Shown here: positions 48,301 to 58,969 of the stretch, piece by piece
Position numbering within the stretch: the first letter of the stretch is position 1
Layout of the letters: every line of letters starts with the position of its first letter
NCBI GenBank assembly: GCA_964035775.1
Contig: OZ038314.1
Span: 37,575,090-37,639,089 of the forward strand
Length of the DNA: 64,000 bases
Direction of reading: 5' to 3'
Source of the DNA: Osedax frankpressi
Taxonomy: Eukaryota; Annelida; Polychaeta; Sabellida; Siboglinidae
Program-made: the position numbers and the translations under genes
The notes under the pieces: generated by a model
What the model was told of the DNA's origin: nothing
Database searches by the model: none
The model's input: the letters and a program-made list of their open reading frames with translations, nothing else

Positions 48301-51300
48301 TTATTCCCATTATCGACTCCAAACTTAATCCAAATCATTTATCAAATCACCCTAAGTTCCAAACCCCACAAATACTCTATTTCTATTTCCTCTACCTACC
48401 TAATTAATAACTTCCTATCTACTCTATTTCTAACCGCCTCTCCTCCCTCCCTCCTTCCCCCCCCCAGGACAACGAAAATCTCCTTCGGCTGATCTACCAC
48501 GAGGCTAAAGAGAATATCGTCGACGCGAGATATCCCTTGACTCTTGATAAATGTGAAACAATGGCATCGATACAGGCCCTTATCACCAACGGACCTTATG
48601 AAGAGGGGAAACACTCCCCCGACTTCTACAAGTCTGTACTACGGTCTTCTTATGATACTCTAAATGTAACCAAAAGGGGAATAGTATGATATACGAATAA
48701 CGCGATTGATTTATTAATAATACAAAAATAACAAGATACAAAATATTAAATTTCTCGCTTTCATAAAATCAATATTATTTTTATATTTTTAATACATACA
48801 AATAATAATTGTTTAAAACTAAAAATTTAACATTAAATTATATAAAATGTATTTTTAATTTGACCATTAATGCATTTGATGACATATATATTTAACCATT
48901 CATATAATCCTTTTCACCAGATCTACAATTCATGAGTACTTCCCTTCTCACCACTGTAAAAAAAAGAAAAAGATTTTTTTCGGTCTTGGGAAACAAGATA
49001 TTACAATTTCAGAGAAACTATCAAATAACCATCGGGTATGTTTTAAAATGAATCTATAATTTTATATTCACAGTATGGAGTCGTAGAGAAATTATGTACT
49101 AATATTATATATATATATATAGTAGATGCTAGAACTACTAAATATAATATAATACATTTTTATAAATTTCTATAAACAGTGGTACCTGTTTTGTCAATTT
49201 TAAGTTTCTTTAATTTCATTGTTATAAAATACTTCAAACATCGTCTTGATTTAAATAATATTACAACTTCTGCATCTGTATAGCTAAACTTTAATATTTT
49301 ATCGAACCAATGAGTATGCATGGTCCATTTTTGTGTCCTATTAATAATAGATCACATAGTGTATTCCTATAGAATTCAATATGTGCAGTTCTATATGTGT
49401 TTTCTAAATGTTTTAATATTTTAGGTTTAATGTAACATATCTTATTGATTATTAAAAATTTGATTTCTGGAATTCTAAATTCGTATTTCCTAAATATTAT
49501 ATTTGACATATTTATTTTTATAATTTACTGTTTTCTATTTAATATGTATAATATTTATTTCTATGTTAGTCTAATATAAATTGAATATAGTTTTAAATTG
49601 AATTCGCTATTGCGATTGAATTAGAAATACCATTTTCATTTAAAATCATTATTTAGAACTTATATCAAAACACTGAAATGTTCAAATTGTATCAAATTTA
49701 CATGAAATACTGCTACGAACTGCCTTATTACGGGTTTCTATTTACATTTCTATAATTAATAGTTTTTTAATAATAAATAACATCTGTCAAGTAAATTTGG
49801 TTTTCAAATATTCTAATAATTCTTTATCGATCCAGTAAAGGAAAATATAAATATTATTATTTACGCTCTTTGAATTAATTTTTTTACCTCCGATTCCGAC
49901 AGAGCTGCCTTCTTTAGAGGTCAAATAGAACACCCGAACACGTCCGTAATGAAAGGACACGAAGACGACCCCATATTTGTTGCAATTAATACGGAGTGGG
50001 TGTGCATTATTGACATGGACGATGTGGTGAGATCTAGTCTAGATATTGATATAGATAATTCCAGATTTGTGAATTTAATTAGATCTACACTTCTAAATTC
50101 ATTGACAATTATGTGTATATGTGTAACAATATAAAAACCTAATATATACATTATATATATATATATATATATATACTATCATCTAGTCTAGACACTATCC
50201 TTTAGGCTATTTGTAAATTAATATAATTTGTCAAAGAACTACATAATAAATCATATACAATAAAATCATTTATGAATGAAAATGTACAATTTTTGTTAAT
50301 TGCTAATTATAAAGTGCATAAATTAAACAAATAGATAACCCGCTATTACGAAACCGTAGTAATAAAACGCATTCCTCCGCCTTCCACACGTGAATGTCCC
50401 CTGGTGGGTGTAATCGGCGTTACGGGTCCCGCAGATATTCCTGGTCGGGTTGACGTACGATGAGATGAAGTGGGATATGACTGAGCCGGAGTGCTCCACT
50501 AACCGCAACTGCCTGCCGTGCCTGTACCTACAGTTTCCCGTTCGAGAAGTCGACGCCACGACCCACGTCTGCAAAGTGTTGCAGATCTTCTCCCGAGAGG
50601 TTCTCCCCCCGCAACAGACGATGGGTTGGGCATTTGCTGTCCGGCAACGAAGAATCGACCTACAAATAACAATTTCCATTACACTCTCGCGCATCTCTCT
50701 CTCTCAACTTTACCAGACTACTCCCACCTAGGAAAAATTCCTTTAATTCATTCATCAAGCATAGGTATTACAACCTTCATCCTCATTCTATCGTTACTTC
50801 TCTCCTCTTCCTTACGACGTACGCTACTCCACTTCCTACAATACATACTTGACTTATACACCACCTGATGCCGCCTATACACAACCTCACCTCTTTATAT
50901 CACCCTCATCTCCCTACACCCATCTGCCAGGCCCTATACAGCTTATACTAATGAACAGTCGGATAGCCTATTCTTTAAAGTTATGTCACCCCTATTATGA
51001 GTTATATCTTCTACCTCTCCTCCCGCCACTACCTGCCTTGTATCCTCCTTCCACTTTTACTTGCCCTACATCTTCCTCCTCTACTTCTACCTTCACCTCC
51101 CACAACTACCTACCCTACATCTTCCTCCATCAGATACCTTCATCTTCCACCACTACCTACCCTACATCTTCCTCCATCAGATACCTTCATCTTCCACCAC
51201 TACCTACCCTACATCTTCCTCCATCAGATACCTTCATCTTCCACCACTACCTACCCTACATCTTCCTCCATCTGATACCTTCACCTTCCAACACTACCTA

Positions 51301-51800
51301 CCCTACATCTTCCTCCATCTGATACCTTCACCTCCCACAACTACCTACCCTACATCTTTCTCCATCTGATACCTTCACCTTCCACCACTACCTACCCTAC
51401 ATCTTCCTCCTACTTCTACCTTCACCTCCCACAACTACCTGCCCTACATCTTCCTCCCACTACTACATACCCTACATCCTCCTACTACTTCTACATTCAC
51501 CTCCCACCACTACTTGGCCTACATCTTCCTCCTACTTCCTATACAACCCATCCGGCCTATCAATATGTCTACACCTTTTATGCCCAGGCTAAGCTGATGA
51601 ACGGTCTGATTGCCTCGTGTAAGAAGTTGCGCCAGTCTCAGAGTGAGGCTGAACGCGTCGACACTCGAGGACTGGATGCCGCCGACGGCTGCCTGGACGG
51701 CATCATCGAGTCCGGAGCTAAGACCTGGGAGAACTTCAATAGACTCTGTCTGACCACGTTTGATCGAAATGGTAGATACAAAATAAGAGAGAAAAGTTGA
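45347..51800 (+). CDS. FRMD8: FERM domain-containing protein 8 (Bili/iTAP), complete, 11 exons
   Basis: In mammals FRMD8 binds iRhoms and stabilises the ADAM17 sheddase complex; fly Bili dampens Wnt signalling. Exons: 45347-45400, 46784-46807, 47123-47146, 47499-47616, 47825-48000, 48468-48631, 48921-49035, 49657-49733, 49903-50026, 50435-50599, 51588-51800; phases agree, 417 residues (human 464). FERM F1: NVQLIPKDKQGINLKIEDGQ then LFSLWLVSDLLEVQLKPNQ, matching VFALWLVSPLLEVQLKPKH. F2: LLRLIYHEAKENIVDARYPL, YMKYCYELPYYGAAFFRGQ. F3: FVAINTEWVCIIDMDDV, FLVGLTYDEMKWD, QIFSREAKLMNGLIASC. Exons 2 and 3 are 24-nt microexons inferred from frame and alignment; an alternative acceptor at 46708 was set aside because its frames do not fit F1. 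The C-terminus after F3 is short and may continue past a GTAGAT donor at 51770. Confidence 0.92.
46478..46548. repeat. TATACATATATATG inverted microsatellite in FRMD8 intron 1
   Basis: Alternating TATACA and TATGTA words form a self-complementary AT microsatellite. Simple sequence. Confidence 0.8.
47736..47772 (+). repeat. 10-bp ACGTAGCCTT repeat in FRMD8 intron 4
   Basis: Three to four units of ACGTAGCCTT/ACGTAACCTT, 50 bp before the exon 5 acceptor. Confidence 0.8.
48165..48305 (+). repeat. TATCTTCTG repeat in FRMD8 intron 5
   Basis: About nine short units of TATCTTCTG, joined as GCTATCTTCTG and GTTAATTATCTTCTG. The transcript strand is pyrimidine-rich; the region leads to a C-rich tract and the acceptor CCCCCCCCAG at 48467. 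Confidence 0.8.
50600..51587 (+). repeat. Pyrimidine-rich FRMD8 intron 10 with a 47-bp tandem array
   Basis: The intron is C/T/A-rich throughout. From about 51080 to 51420 a 47-bp unit repeats about seven times (CAGATACC at 51131, 51178, 51225). Each unit holds TACATCTTCCTCCATCAG, a pyrimidine tract ending in CAG, like a 3' splice site; later units read CCATCTG. The true acceptor is CTTTTATGCCCAG at 51587. Confidence 0.9.
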
Positions 51801-52358
51801 ATTTGAACAGACCCGGGAGAATTAAAATAGTCTTTACGTAATCGCGTTTGATTACAATGGACGATAAGAGAGAGAAGAACTATTGTTCTGGGAGAACTTC
51901 AAAAGACCTATCGTATCTATCATTCAAAAACAATAGATACTCATATCGAATATATAATTAATTCATTAACTTTAATAAACATTATTTTAGTATTGATCAA
52001 ATCCATCATTTTTCCATTTAACTATACACTTTTGTACAGGTAAGAAACTGAATTCAAATGTACGAATACCAAAAAGTAAGAAAAATTAACAATGAAATAA
52101 CAAAACACTCTTTGTATTATTAATAATTATGATATGCTTTTATAATCTATTTTACTGGACTTGAATTTTCTACAAATTTTATTTATTTTAGAATTTGATA
52201 TAAAATAAATTATGCATAACAAATAATATCACTTGTTTAATGAGGACTGAATTGTGTCTATTTCTATACTTTATATTTCAAGGATAATAAGGAATAGTAA
52301 ATAAATAAAAAAACCTTGATTGTTGAAATGTAGACCCCTAATTATTTTAAAAATAAAT
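51801..52358. other. Intergenic FRMD8 / Myb-SANT-like gene
   Basis: 558 bp, probably FRMD8 3' UTR followed by the short promoter of the next gene. The segment after the stop partly echoes the end of FRMD8 exon 11: GGGAGAATTAAAATAGTCTT and GGGAGAACTTCAAAAGACCT against GGGAGAACTTCAATAGACTC, suggesting old local duplication of the exon end. Confidence 0.5.
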
Positions 52359-52577
52359 ATGGCAATTAGATTTACTAACATACAAGTTCTATTTATAATA
52401 AATAAGTGGAAGGAAGATAGATTAAACAAGTCAATATCAAGCAATGACGTCAAATTGGGCAATATTAAAGAAGAGTTTAATAAAGAGTTTGGATCTAATA
52501 TTACCGTACTGCAGGTCCAAACAAAAATAAAATATTTGAAAAAAAAATATAGCGAAGTTAGTATATATAATTTAACA

Positions 52578-52612
<35 letters not shown>

Positions 52613-52796
52613 GAATAGAATATACTGCAGAATATTATATTACGTTATATATTAAATATAATATAATTTACTATAAATAAAATTTTTTATTTGTATGAAA
52701 TTCATAAAAATATCTAATTTTTAAGCCTAAAATGTATCAATCGTATTTCAGGAATCCGACTATTTAAAAAGGAGCGGTGTAGATAATATTAATTAA
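52359..52796 (+). CDS. Small Myb/SANT-like (trihelix) DNA-binding protein
   Basis: Two exons, 52359-52556 and 52752-52796, join in phase 0 (donor GTTAGT, acceptor ATTTCAG) into 80 residues. The pattern IINKWKEDRLNKSI, then IKEEFNKEFGSNI, then VQTKIKYLKKKYSEESDYLK, with a final KRSG, is the layout of Myb/SANT-like domains in which a Trp helix is followed by K-I-K-x-L-K-K-K-Y. Such short domain-only proteins are common in cnidarians, sponges and some insects and are often related to the Myb-like protein of Harbinger DNA transposons. No terminal inverted repeats or nuclease gene are seen beside it. It could be a free-standing gene or a domesticated remnant; expression is not shown. Confidence 0.6.
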
Positions 52797-53678
52797 TTAA
52801 ATAATGGGTTGCCAATTCCATTTTAATTATAATCTATTTTAAAAGTAGTCATAGTTTCTGTGGATAATTAATTAAATTAATGTTTGTAATAGGATTAGTA
52901 GATTTTTACAAACCTTTATAATCATATTATAATGTTACATAGAAAAAACTGATGTTATAATCTGAACTATATATTACTATACCTAAGTGTTACTATATCT
53001 AAGCGTTACTATACCTAAGTGTTACTATACCTAAGTGGTACTATACCTCTAAGTGTTACTATATCTAAGTGTTACTATATCTAAGTGTTAATATACCTAA
53101 GTGTTACTATACCTAAGTGTTTATTTCCTTTAAATTAATATTCAAAAGTAATAGTTTACCTTTGTTAATTTAATACTTTACACTTTATTTGATTTAGATA
53201 CAATTTCAAATAATAAACATTAAAATTATCATTTAACTTGTTCTTTCTAATTTTATATTACTATATATATATATTTCATTATAAATAAGTTATAGTATAA
53301 GTTTCCAAAATTCATAAGAAAATAATAATTTATATTTAAATCTATACAAAATTCTAATTAGATAACAAATTAAATGTGTAATACCATAACATATAAATCT
53401 AATCGCCATTAACTTAAATAATAAGATTTATAATCTTCTTTAAAATGTTACTAAAGAAAATAATTGAATACAAAATTATTTATTTAGAATTTGATAAAAA
53501 AAAGTAAACTCCTTATTGTGTACATTGTATGTAAATTGTGCACAAATATATTAATAATTTGAAATAAAAAAAATAATATATAACATAACTGTACAGATGT
53601 GTAGGTAATTTATGTACATTAAGATGTCAATAGTTTCAATTAATAAATACCTAAATTGTAAAACATGAATAAGTTGTT
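52797..53678. other. Convergent intergenic Myb-SANT-like gene / TBP
   Basis: 880 bp of AT-rich DNA. 52973-53125 holds about nine copies of a 16-bp GTTACTATACCTAAGT unit. Nothing else supported. Confidence 0.75.
52973..53125. repeat. 16-bp GTTACTATACCTAAGT tandem repeat
   Basis: About nine units, some with TATATCTAAGC or one CTCTAAGT variant, between convergent gene ends. Confidence 0.9.
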
Positions 53679-56600
53679 CTATTGCTTTTTAAATCCTTTC
53701 AGAATTGGATATATGCTCTCGAAGGCTTCATAAATTTCTTGTCGGACTTTTGCTCCTGGGAATTTATGGAAATATTATTTTTTACTATCTTCTAAAATAT
53801 AATGTATACATATTACGGTAATGAAATGATACGAGAGGAAGTATTTATATTAATAAAATTGCTCATTTTGAAATATAAATATTACGAGTAATTAAAACAT
53901 TTACCTTACAAAATTGTTATTATACTAGTTTATATATTCAAATATTAAAGTTATAAAATTGTAATACATTGTAATAGAATTTAATAAAGGAACAAGCATT
54001 TAACAAATAAAATAGATCAAACCTGTTAGCACAATTTTGCCCGATACAAATATTAGTAATACAATCTTAGGCTTCACCATACGATAGATGAGCCCGGGAA
54101 AAAGCTCGGGTTCGTAACTGCGGAGTCAGCGGATTTATGTTAACGCTCTCTTTGAAAAATTGTATTCGATACCGATATCTCGCGAAGACAAATCACGAGA
54201 AATGATTAAATTGCGCTATTTTTGTCTACGCTTAATTTATATAAATCTAGTTTTAATGTAACTTAAATAAATTGAACTTTATCGTAAATGTACTCAGTCG
54301 AGTAATTTGTATTATGAGTTAATCTATATATATATATATAAATATATATACATAATCAGTGGTGTATATACCTCGAGAATTGGGCGTGGGTCAACACCAA
54401 TCCCTCGAGTCGAATTGGAAACTTCACGTCACAACTCGCCACCATGTTCTGTACTTTAAAGTCTTTGAATTTAGCCTATAGCGTAGAGATGAATGAAAAA
54501 CTCTAATGGTATGTGTATTTCCATTGTATGTAGTAATCTCTGATGTATTTGTATTTCCATTGTATGTAGTAATCTCTGATATATTTAATCTATAATATAT
54601 TCTTAGGAATAATTCCAAGGGATGCTTAAAAAAAAGAATATACAAAAAAAATTTCCGGGAGAATTTATTTATTACTAAATATTACAATTTATTTCTATAT
54701 ATTAATATATATTATTATTTATTTCTATATATTAATATATATTACTATATATTACTATTTATTTCTATATATTAATATATATTACTATATATTACTATTT
54801 ATTTCTATATATTAATATATATTACTATATATTATTATTTATTTCTATATATTAATATATATTACTATATATTACTATTTATTTCTATATATTAATATAT
54901 ATTACTATATATTACAATTTATTTCTATATATTAATATATATTACTATTTATTTCTATATATTAAAATATATTACTATATATTACTATTTATTACTATAT
55001 ATTTCTATATATAACTAAATATTACAATTTATTACTATATATAACTAAATATTACAATTTATTATAATATATTATATATAGAGTAAGTATCAAATACAAT
55101 AAACCGATCAGAAAGTCAGTAACAATATAATACAAATTGAACTAACTGCTTCAAAGCCTAGTTTTTGTATGATTCGTGCATATTTTCGTGCCGCGAGTTT
55201 AGCTTGGTCCTCGCTGATCGTGGGTAAAAGGTCAAAGGGTCAAAGGTAAACGTTACATTCGATTACGTGTGCTCAACGCGCTCTCGTACACGCGACAACG
55301 CGAACGCGTCGCGTAGAGCATTAACGCGTAGAGCATTAACGCGTAGAGCATTAACGCGTAGAGCATTAACGCGTAGAGCATTAACGCGTAGAGCGTTAAC
55401 GCGTAGAGCATTAACGCGTAGAGCATTCACGCGTAGAAGTACTCGTAGGGAGTGCTACCCGCCCGCATTATCATTGGTTAGTCTACGGTCGTTCGCGATT
55501 ACAAAATAATACTAGCGGCGACCTCTTGGCGCCGGTGCACACCATTTTCCCGGATGAGAATATCAGGGCCGTAGTTCGGGGATCTCGTATCCTCATGATG
55601 ACGGCGGCGAAACGTTTCGGATTGTACTCGGCGTTACGAGCGTGCAACGCAATCTTCTTCAAGTCCAACTTCGTGAAGAGGTTCACCGTGCAGACGATAT
55701 TCCTGCGATATGGTGCGAGGAGGGGAAGTGAGGGCTGTAAGGAGGGGAAGTGAGGGCTGTAAGGAGGGGAAGTGAGGGCTGTAAGGAGGGGAAGTGAGGG
55801 CTGTAAGGAGGGGAAGTGAGGGCTGCAAGGAGGGGAAGTGAGGGCTGCGAGGAGGGGAAGTGAGGGCTGCGAGGAGGGGAAGTGAGGGTAGGGTGGAGGG
55901 GAAGTGAGGGCTGTAAGGAGGGGAAGTGAGGGCTGCGAGGATGGGAAGTGAGGTCTGTAAGGAGGGGAAGTGAGGGCTGTAAGGAGGGGAAGTGAGGGCT
56001 GCAAGGAGGGGAAGTGAGGGCTGCGAGGAGGGGAAGTGAGGGCTGCGAGGAGGGGAAGTGAGGGTAGGGTGGAGGGGAAGTGAGGGCTGCGAGGAGGGGA
56101 AGTGAGGGTAGGGTGGAGGGGAAGTGAGGGCTGTAAGGAGGGGAAGTGAGGGCTGCGAGGATGGGAAGTGAGGGCTGCGAGGAGGGGAAGTGAGGGCTAC
56201 GAGGAGGGGAAGTGAGGGTAGGGTGGAGGGGAAGTGAGGGTTTGGGTAAAGGGGAAGTGAGGGCTGGGTGAAGGGGAAGTGAGGGTAGGGTGGAGGGGAA
56301 GTGAGTGTTTGGGTAAAGGGGAAGTGAGGGCTGGGTGAAGGGGAAGTGAGGGTAGGGTGGAGGGGAAGTGAGGGTTTGGGTGAAGGGGAAGTGAGGGTTT
56401 GGGTGGAGGGGAAGTGAGGGCTGCGAGGAGGGGAAGTGAGGGCTACGAGGAGGGGAAGTGAGGGTAGGGTGGAGGGGAAGTGAGGGTTTGGGTAAAGGGG
56501 AAGTGAGGGCTGGGTGAAGGGGAAGTGAGGGTAGGGTGGAGGGGAAGTGAGGGTTTGGGTAAAGGGGAAGTGAGGGCTGGGTGAAGGGGAAGTGAGGGTA

Positions 56601-57938
56601 GGGTGGAGGGGAAGTGAGGGTTTGGGTGAAGGGGAAGTGAGGGTTTGGGTGGAGGGGAAGTGAGGGTTTGGGTGGAGGGGAAGTGAGGGCTGGGTGAAGG
56701 GGATAACGAGGCTGTGAGTAGCACAATCATCTGCAGGTTTAGATGGGTAAAAATATTTGTGAAGTGGGAGGTGAGGAATTGGGGTAAAAGAATATGTTGC
56801 TGGATATTAGAATGGTTAACAAAAGCGTAATATACAGCATGAATAAATAGTATGAATATAATAGCAGATGATAGCAGAGAGAATTGGATATTAGTGACCA
56901 TTAATAAATAAAAAAATGTAATAATCTTCTTAATAATGCATTAATATAAATAAATGCTCAATGAAGCCGTTTTCAAATAATAACATTTCAAATAATTATA
57001 AAAATCTAGGAACATTTTTTTGCATAATTATTTGATAAACTTAGTAATTTAATCTTTTATTCTTTTGATTTGTATGCTTCATTAACAAGACAATATGAAT
57101 GACCATTTATTTTATATTATTATGTGTACAGTTTACACTGTACATTTAAAATGTTTTACAAAACAATGCAATTGTTAGTTGGGTGTTCATTTGAAATGAA
57201 ATATAAGCGAAGGCGATAGAAGAATAAGTAGAACTAGATGAGAAAATGAATCATCGAATCATCTAAACCTGTCTTACTGTTATAAAAAGGAAGAGTTACG
57301 TTCACCGATAAACTAACTGAAGCTGTGGAACAATTCCACTGCCCTCTGAAAACGGAGTAGCTGGATTGGCACTACTCGGTGTCAGGGGAAACAAAGATGC
57401 CGTATTTACGGACCCAGGTGGAACTGAAATTGTGAACACCGCAAGTCAATGTGATATTTCTATATTACCCATAAAATACAAACTCTAATAAAATCAATGA
57501 TTTTTTGTGATTTTAAAAGTACTATTCTAGCAATATATTTATTAAAGATAAAGTAAATTAATAATAAATGCATTTTTAAAAGTGATATATTTAATATATA
57601 TACCTGATCTTTGAGCTGATAACGGAGACATATCAGTATTTGATTGGTGAGTCATCGGCGAAAACATTGGACCAGGTGAAGGAGCCTGATAATTGTTCAT
57701 TATAAATATTAGAAAAATTAAAACAATTAGTGTACAAATTATTTAATATATAGTACAAAATTAATTTGAATATTTAATTTGACAAATTTATATTTTAATT
57801 TAGTGAATTTAATTTCTAAAAAAGTGAACATAAAAAACTTAATAAATTTTAAACATATTAAATTACACTTTATTGTTATTTATTCACTAATTACAAAAAC
57901 ATAATTACCTGAATAGCACTAGGTTGATATGGATCCAT
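53679..57938 (-). CDS. TBP: TATA-box-binding protein, complete, 8 exons
   Basis: TBP nucleates transcription initiation by RNA polymerases I, II and III. Minus-strand exons 57909-57938 (ATG), 57604-57685, 57318-57423, 55523-55702, 55147-55213, 54372-54475, 54023-54117 and 53679-53755 join in phase to 246 residues. The N-terminal 73 residues are short and Pro/Ser-rich ([20 protein letters not shown]) and end in the classic [12 protein letters not shown]. Both halves of the saddle are whole: [40 protein letters not shown], then [52 protein letters not shown] and YPILKGFKK. The DNA-kinking Phe residues are present. One extra Ala appears at the exon 5/6 joint (GFEAAKF for GFPAKF). Intron 3 is mostly satellite; introns 4 and 5 also hold repeats. 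Confidence 0.98.
54508..54590. repeat. 36-bp direct duplication in TBP intron 5
   Basis: Two copies of a 36-bp segment containing GTATTTCCATTGTATGTAGT, just upstream of exon 6 on the sense strand. Confidence 0.85.
54661..55080. repeat. 40-bp AT-rich array in TBP intron 5
   Basis: About nine units of 40 bp built from ATTTATTTCTATATATTAAT and ATATATTACTATATATTACT; later units are shortened. Simple AT-rich satellite filling most of the 671-bp intron. Confidence 0.92.
55303..55437. repeat. 15-bp GC-rich array in TBP intron 4
   Basis: About nine copies of ACGCGTAGAGCATTA (15 bp), with an MluI-type ACGCGT in each. It is strikingly CpG-rich for this genome. The open frame across it ([10 protein letters not shown]) is a by-product. 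Confidence 0.95.
55713..56705. repeat. 22-bp minisatellite in TBP intron 3, against the exon 4 acceptor
   Basis: About 45 copies of a 22-23 bp unit. On the TBP sense strand it reads CCCTCACTTCCCCTCC followed by TTACAG, TCGCAG, ACCCTA or ACCCAAA. The TTACAG and TCGCAG versions are pyrimidine tract plus CAG, that is, a 3' splice site. The array ends about 10 bp before the real acceptor (ATATCGCAG, last intron base 55703). The simple subtypes lie nearest the exon and the mixed subtypes farther away. Confidence 0.97.
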
Positions 57939-58969
57939 ATTTATTAATTTACGTTGTTATATATTATTAAAATAATATAAGTTATATATTATATTATTAA
58001 GAAAATAAATATATTCGAAATATAATATATTTATTGGTTATCAAAATTTTATATTTACAACTTATAAAATATATGAATGCATGATTTATGATTGTATTAA
58101 GGATTTACTAGTTAAATAAATAATCTATAAATTTATTTTAAATATCGCTCCTGTTTAAGTATTGATCAATGATATATTATTTTATTTATGTAATATTATA
58201 ATATTAATTAAATGTTATACTACAGTATATACATATTAGTTAATTAAATAAAAATGAGTTATATTGCAGATATATAGTTAAAATATTTTAAGCTTGATTT
58301 TCAAAAATAATTTTGTTTTATTTACATCCCTCATAATGAAAATTACATGGGAAAACATGTATTTTATTATTTTTTGAATACAATTGTATTTGTATTTGTA
58401 TATGGAATGGGTAGTATGGAACACTACTAATAACCCTATAAATATATTTTAATTTTTATTATGAAATTACGTAAATAAATTTTTGAAAAATATTGGTTGC
58501 GAATTGGTTATATTCTTTGTTTGCTTTAAAAACTGATGAATTTCAAAAAATTATCTTAAGTCTAAGGTGAGAATTATATTATAGTTAATCGATATATGAT
58601 CAAAAATAGGTATATTAAGTATTCTTTTTTATTTTATTATGAAATCGGTTATATTTAAGTAGATGATTATATTATTATTATATCGTTATTTTTTTACATC
58701 ATGAGAATAACATTTTATTTCAATATACATCTATAACATTAAATATTTAACTTATTCAAACTTTTTATGTATTTAATATTAACTTATTTATCTTATTACC
58801 ATTATATATTATAGTTATATTATTATTATATTTATATAACAGCATTTTAAATTTGCCGCCGTTTGATTATAATTTGTGAAATATACTTATTAATGTAATA
58901 ATTTCTATTGACATTTATTTATATGAATACTATTATATTATATTTGTATTTATAATTATTTAAATAAAG
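57939..58969. other. Divergent intergenic region TBP / CHEK1
   Basis: 1.03 kb between the two start codons, so probably a shared two-way promoter. AT-rich throughout, with no clear core motif. An isolated 26-codon open tract ending at a good donor lies near 58500-58570 and is most likely chance. Confidence 0.7.

Noticed and set aside
50849-51369. Open frames rich in Pro/Leu/Ser/Thr within FRMD8 intron 10
   Set aside because: Translations of the 47-bp pyrimidine-rich repeat between two well-supported exons.
55683-56901. 347-codon Pro/Leu/Ser frame on the minus strand
   Set aside because: Reads the TBP intron 3 satellite; only its start at 55702 and below overlaps real TBP exon 4.
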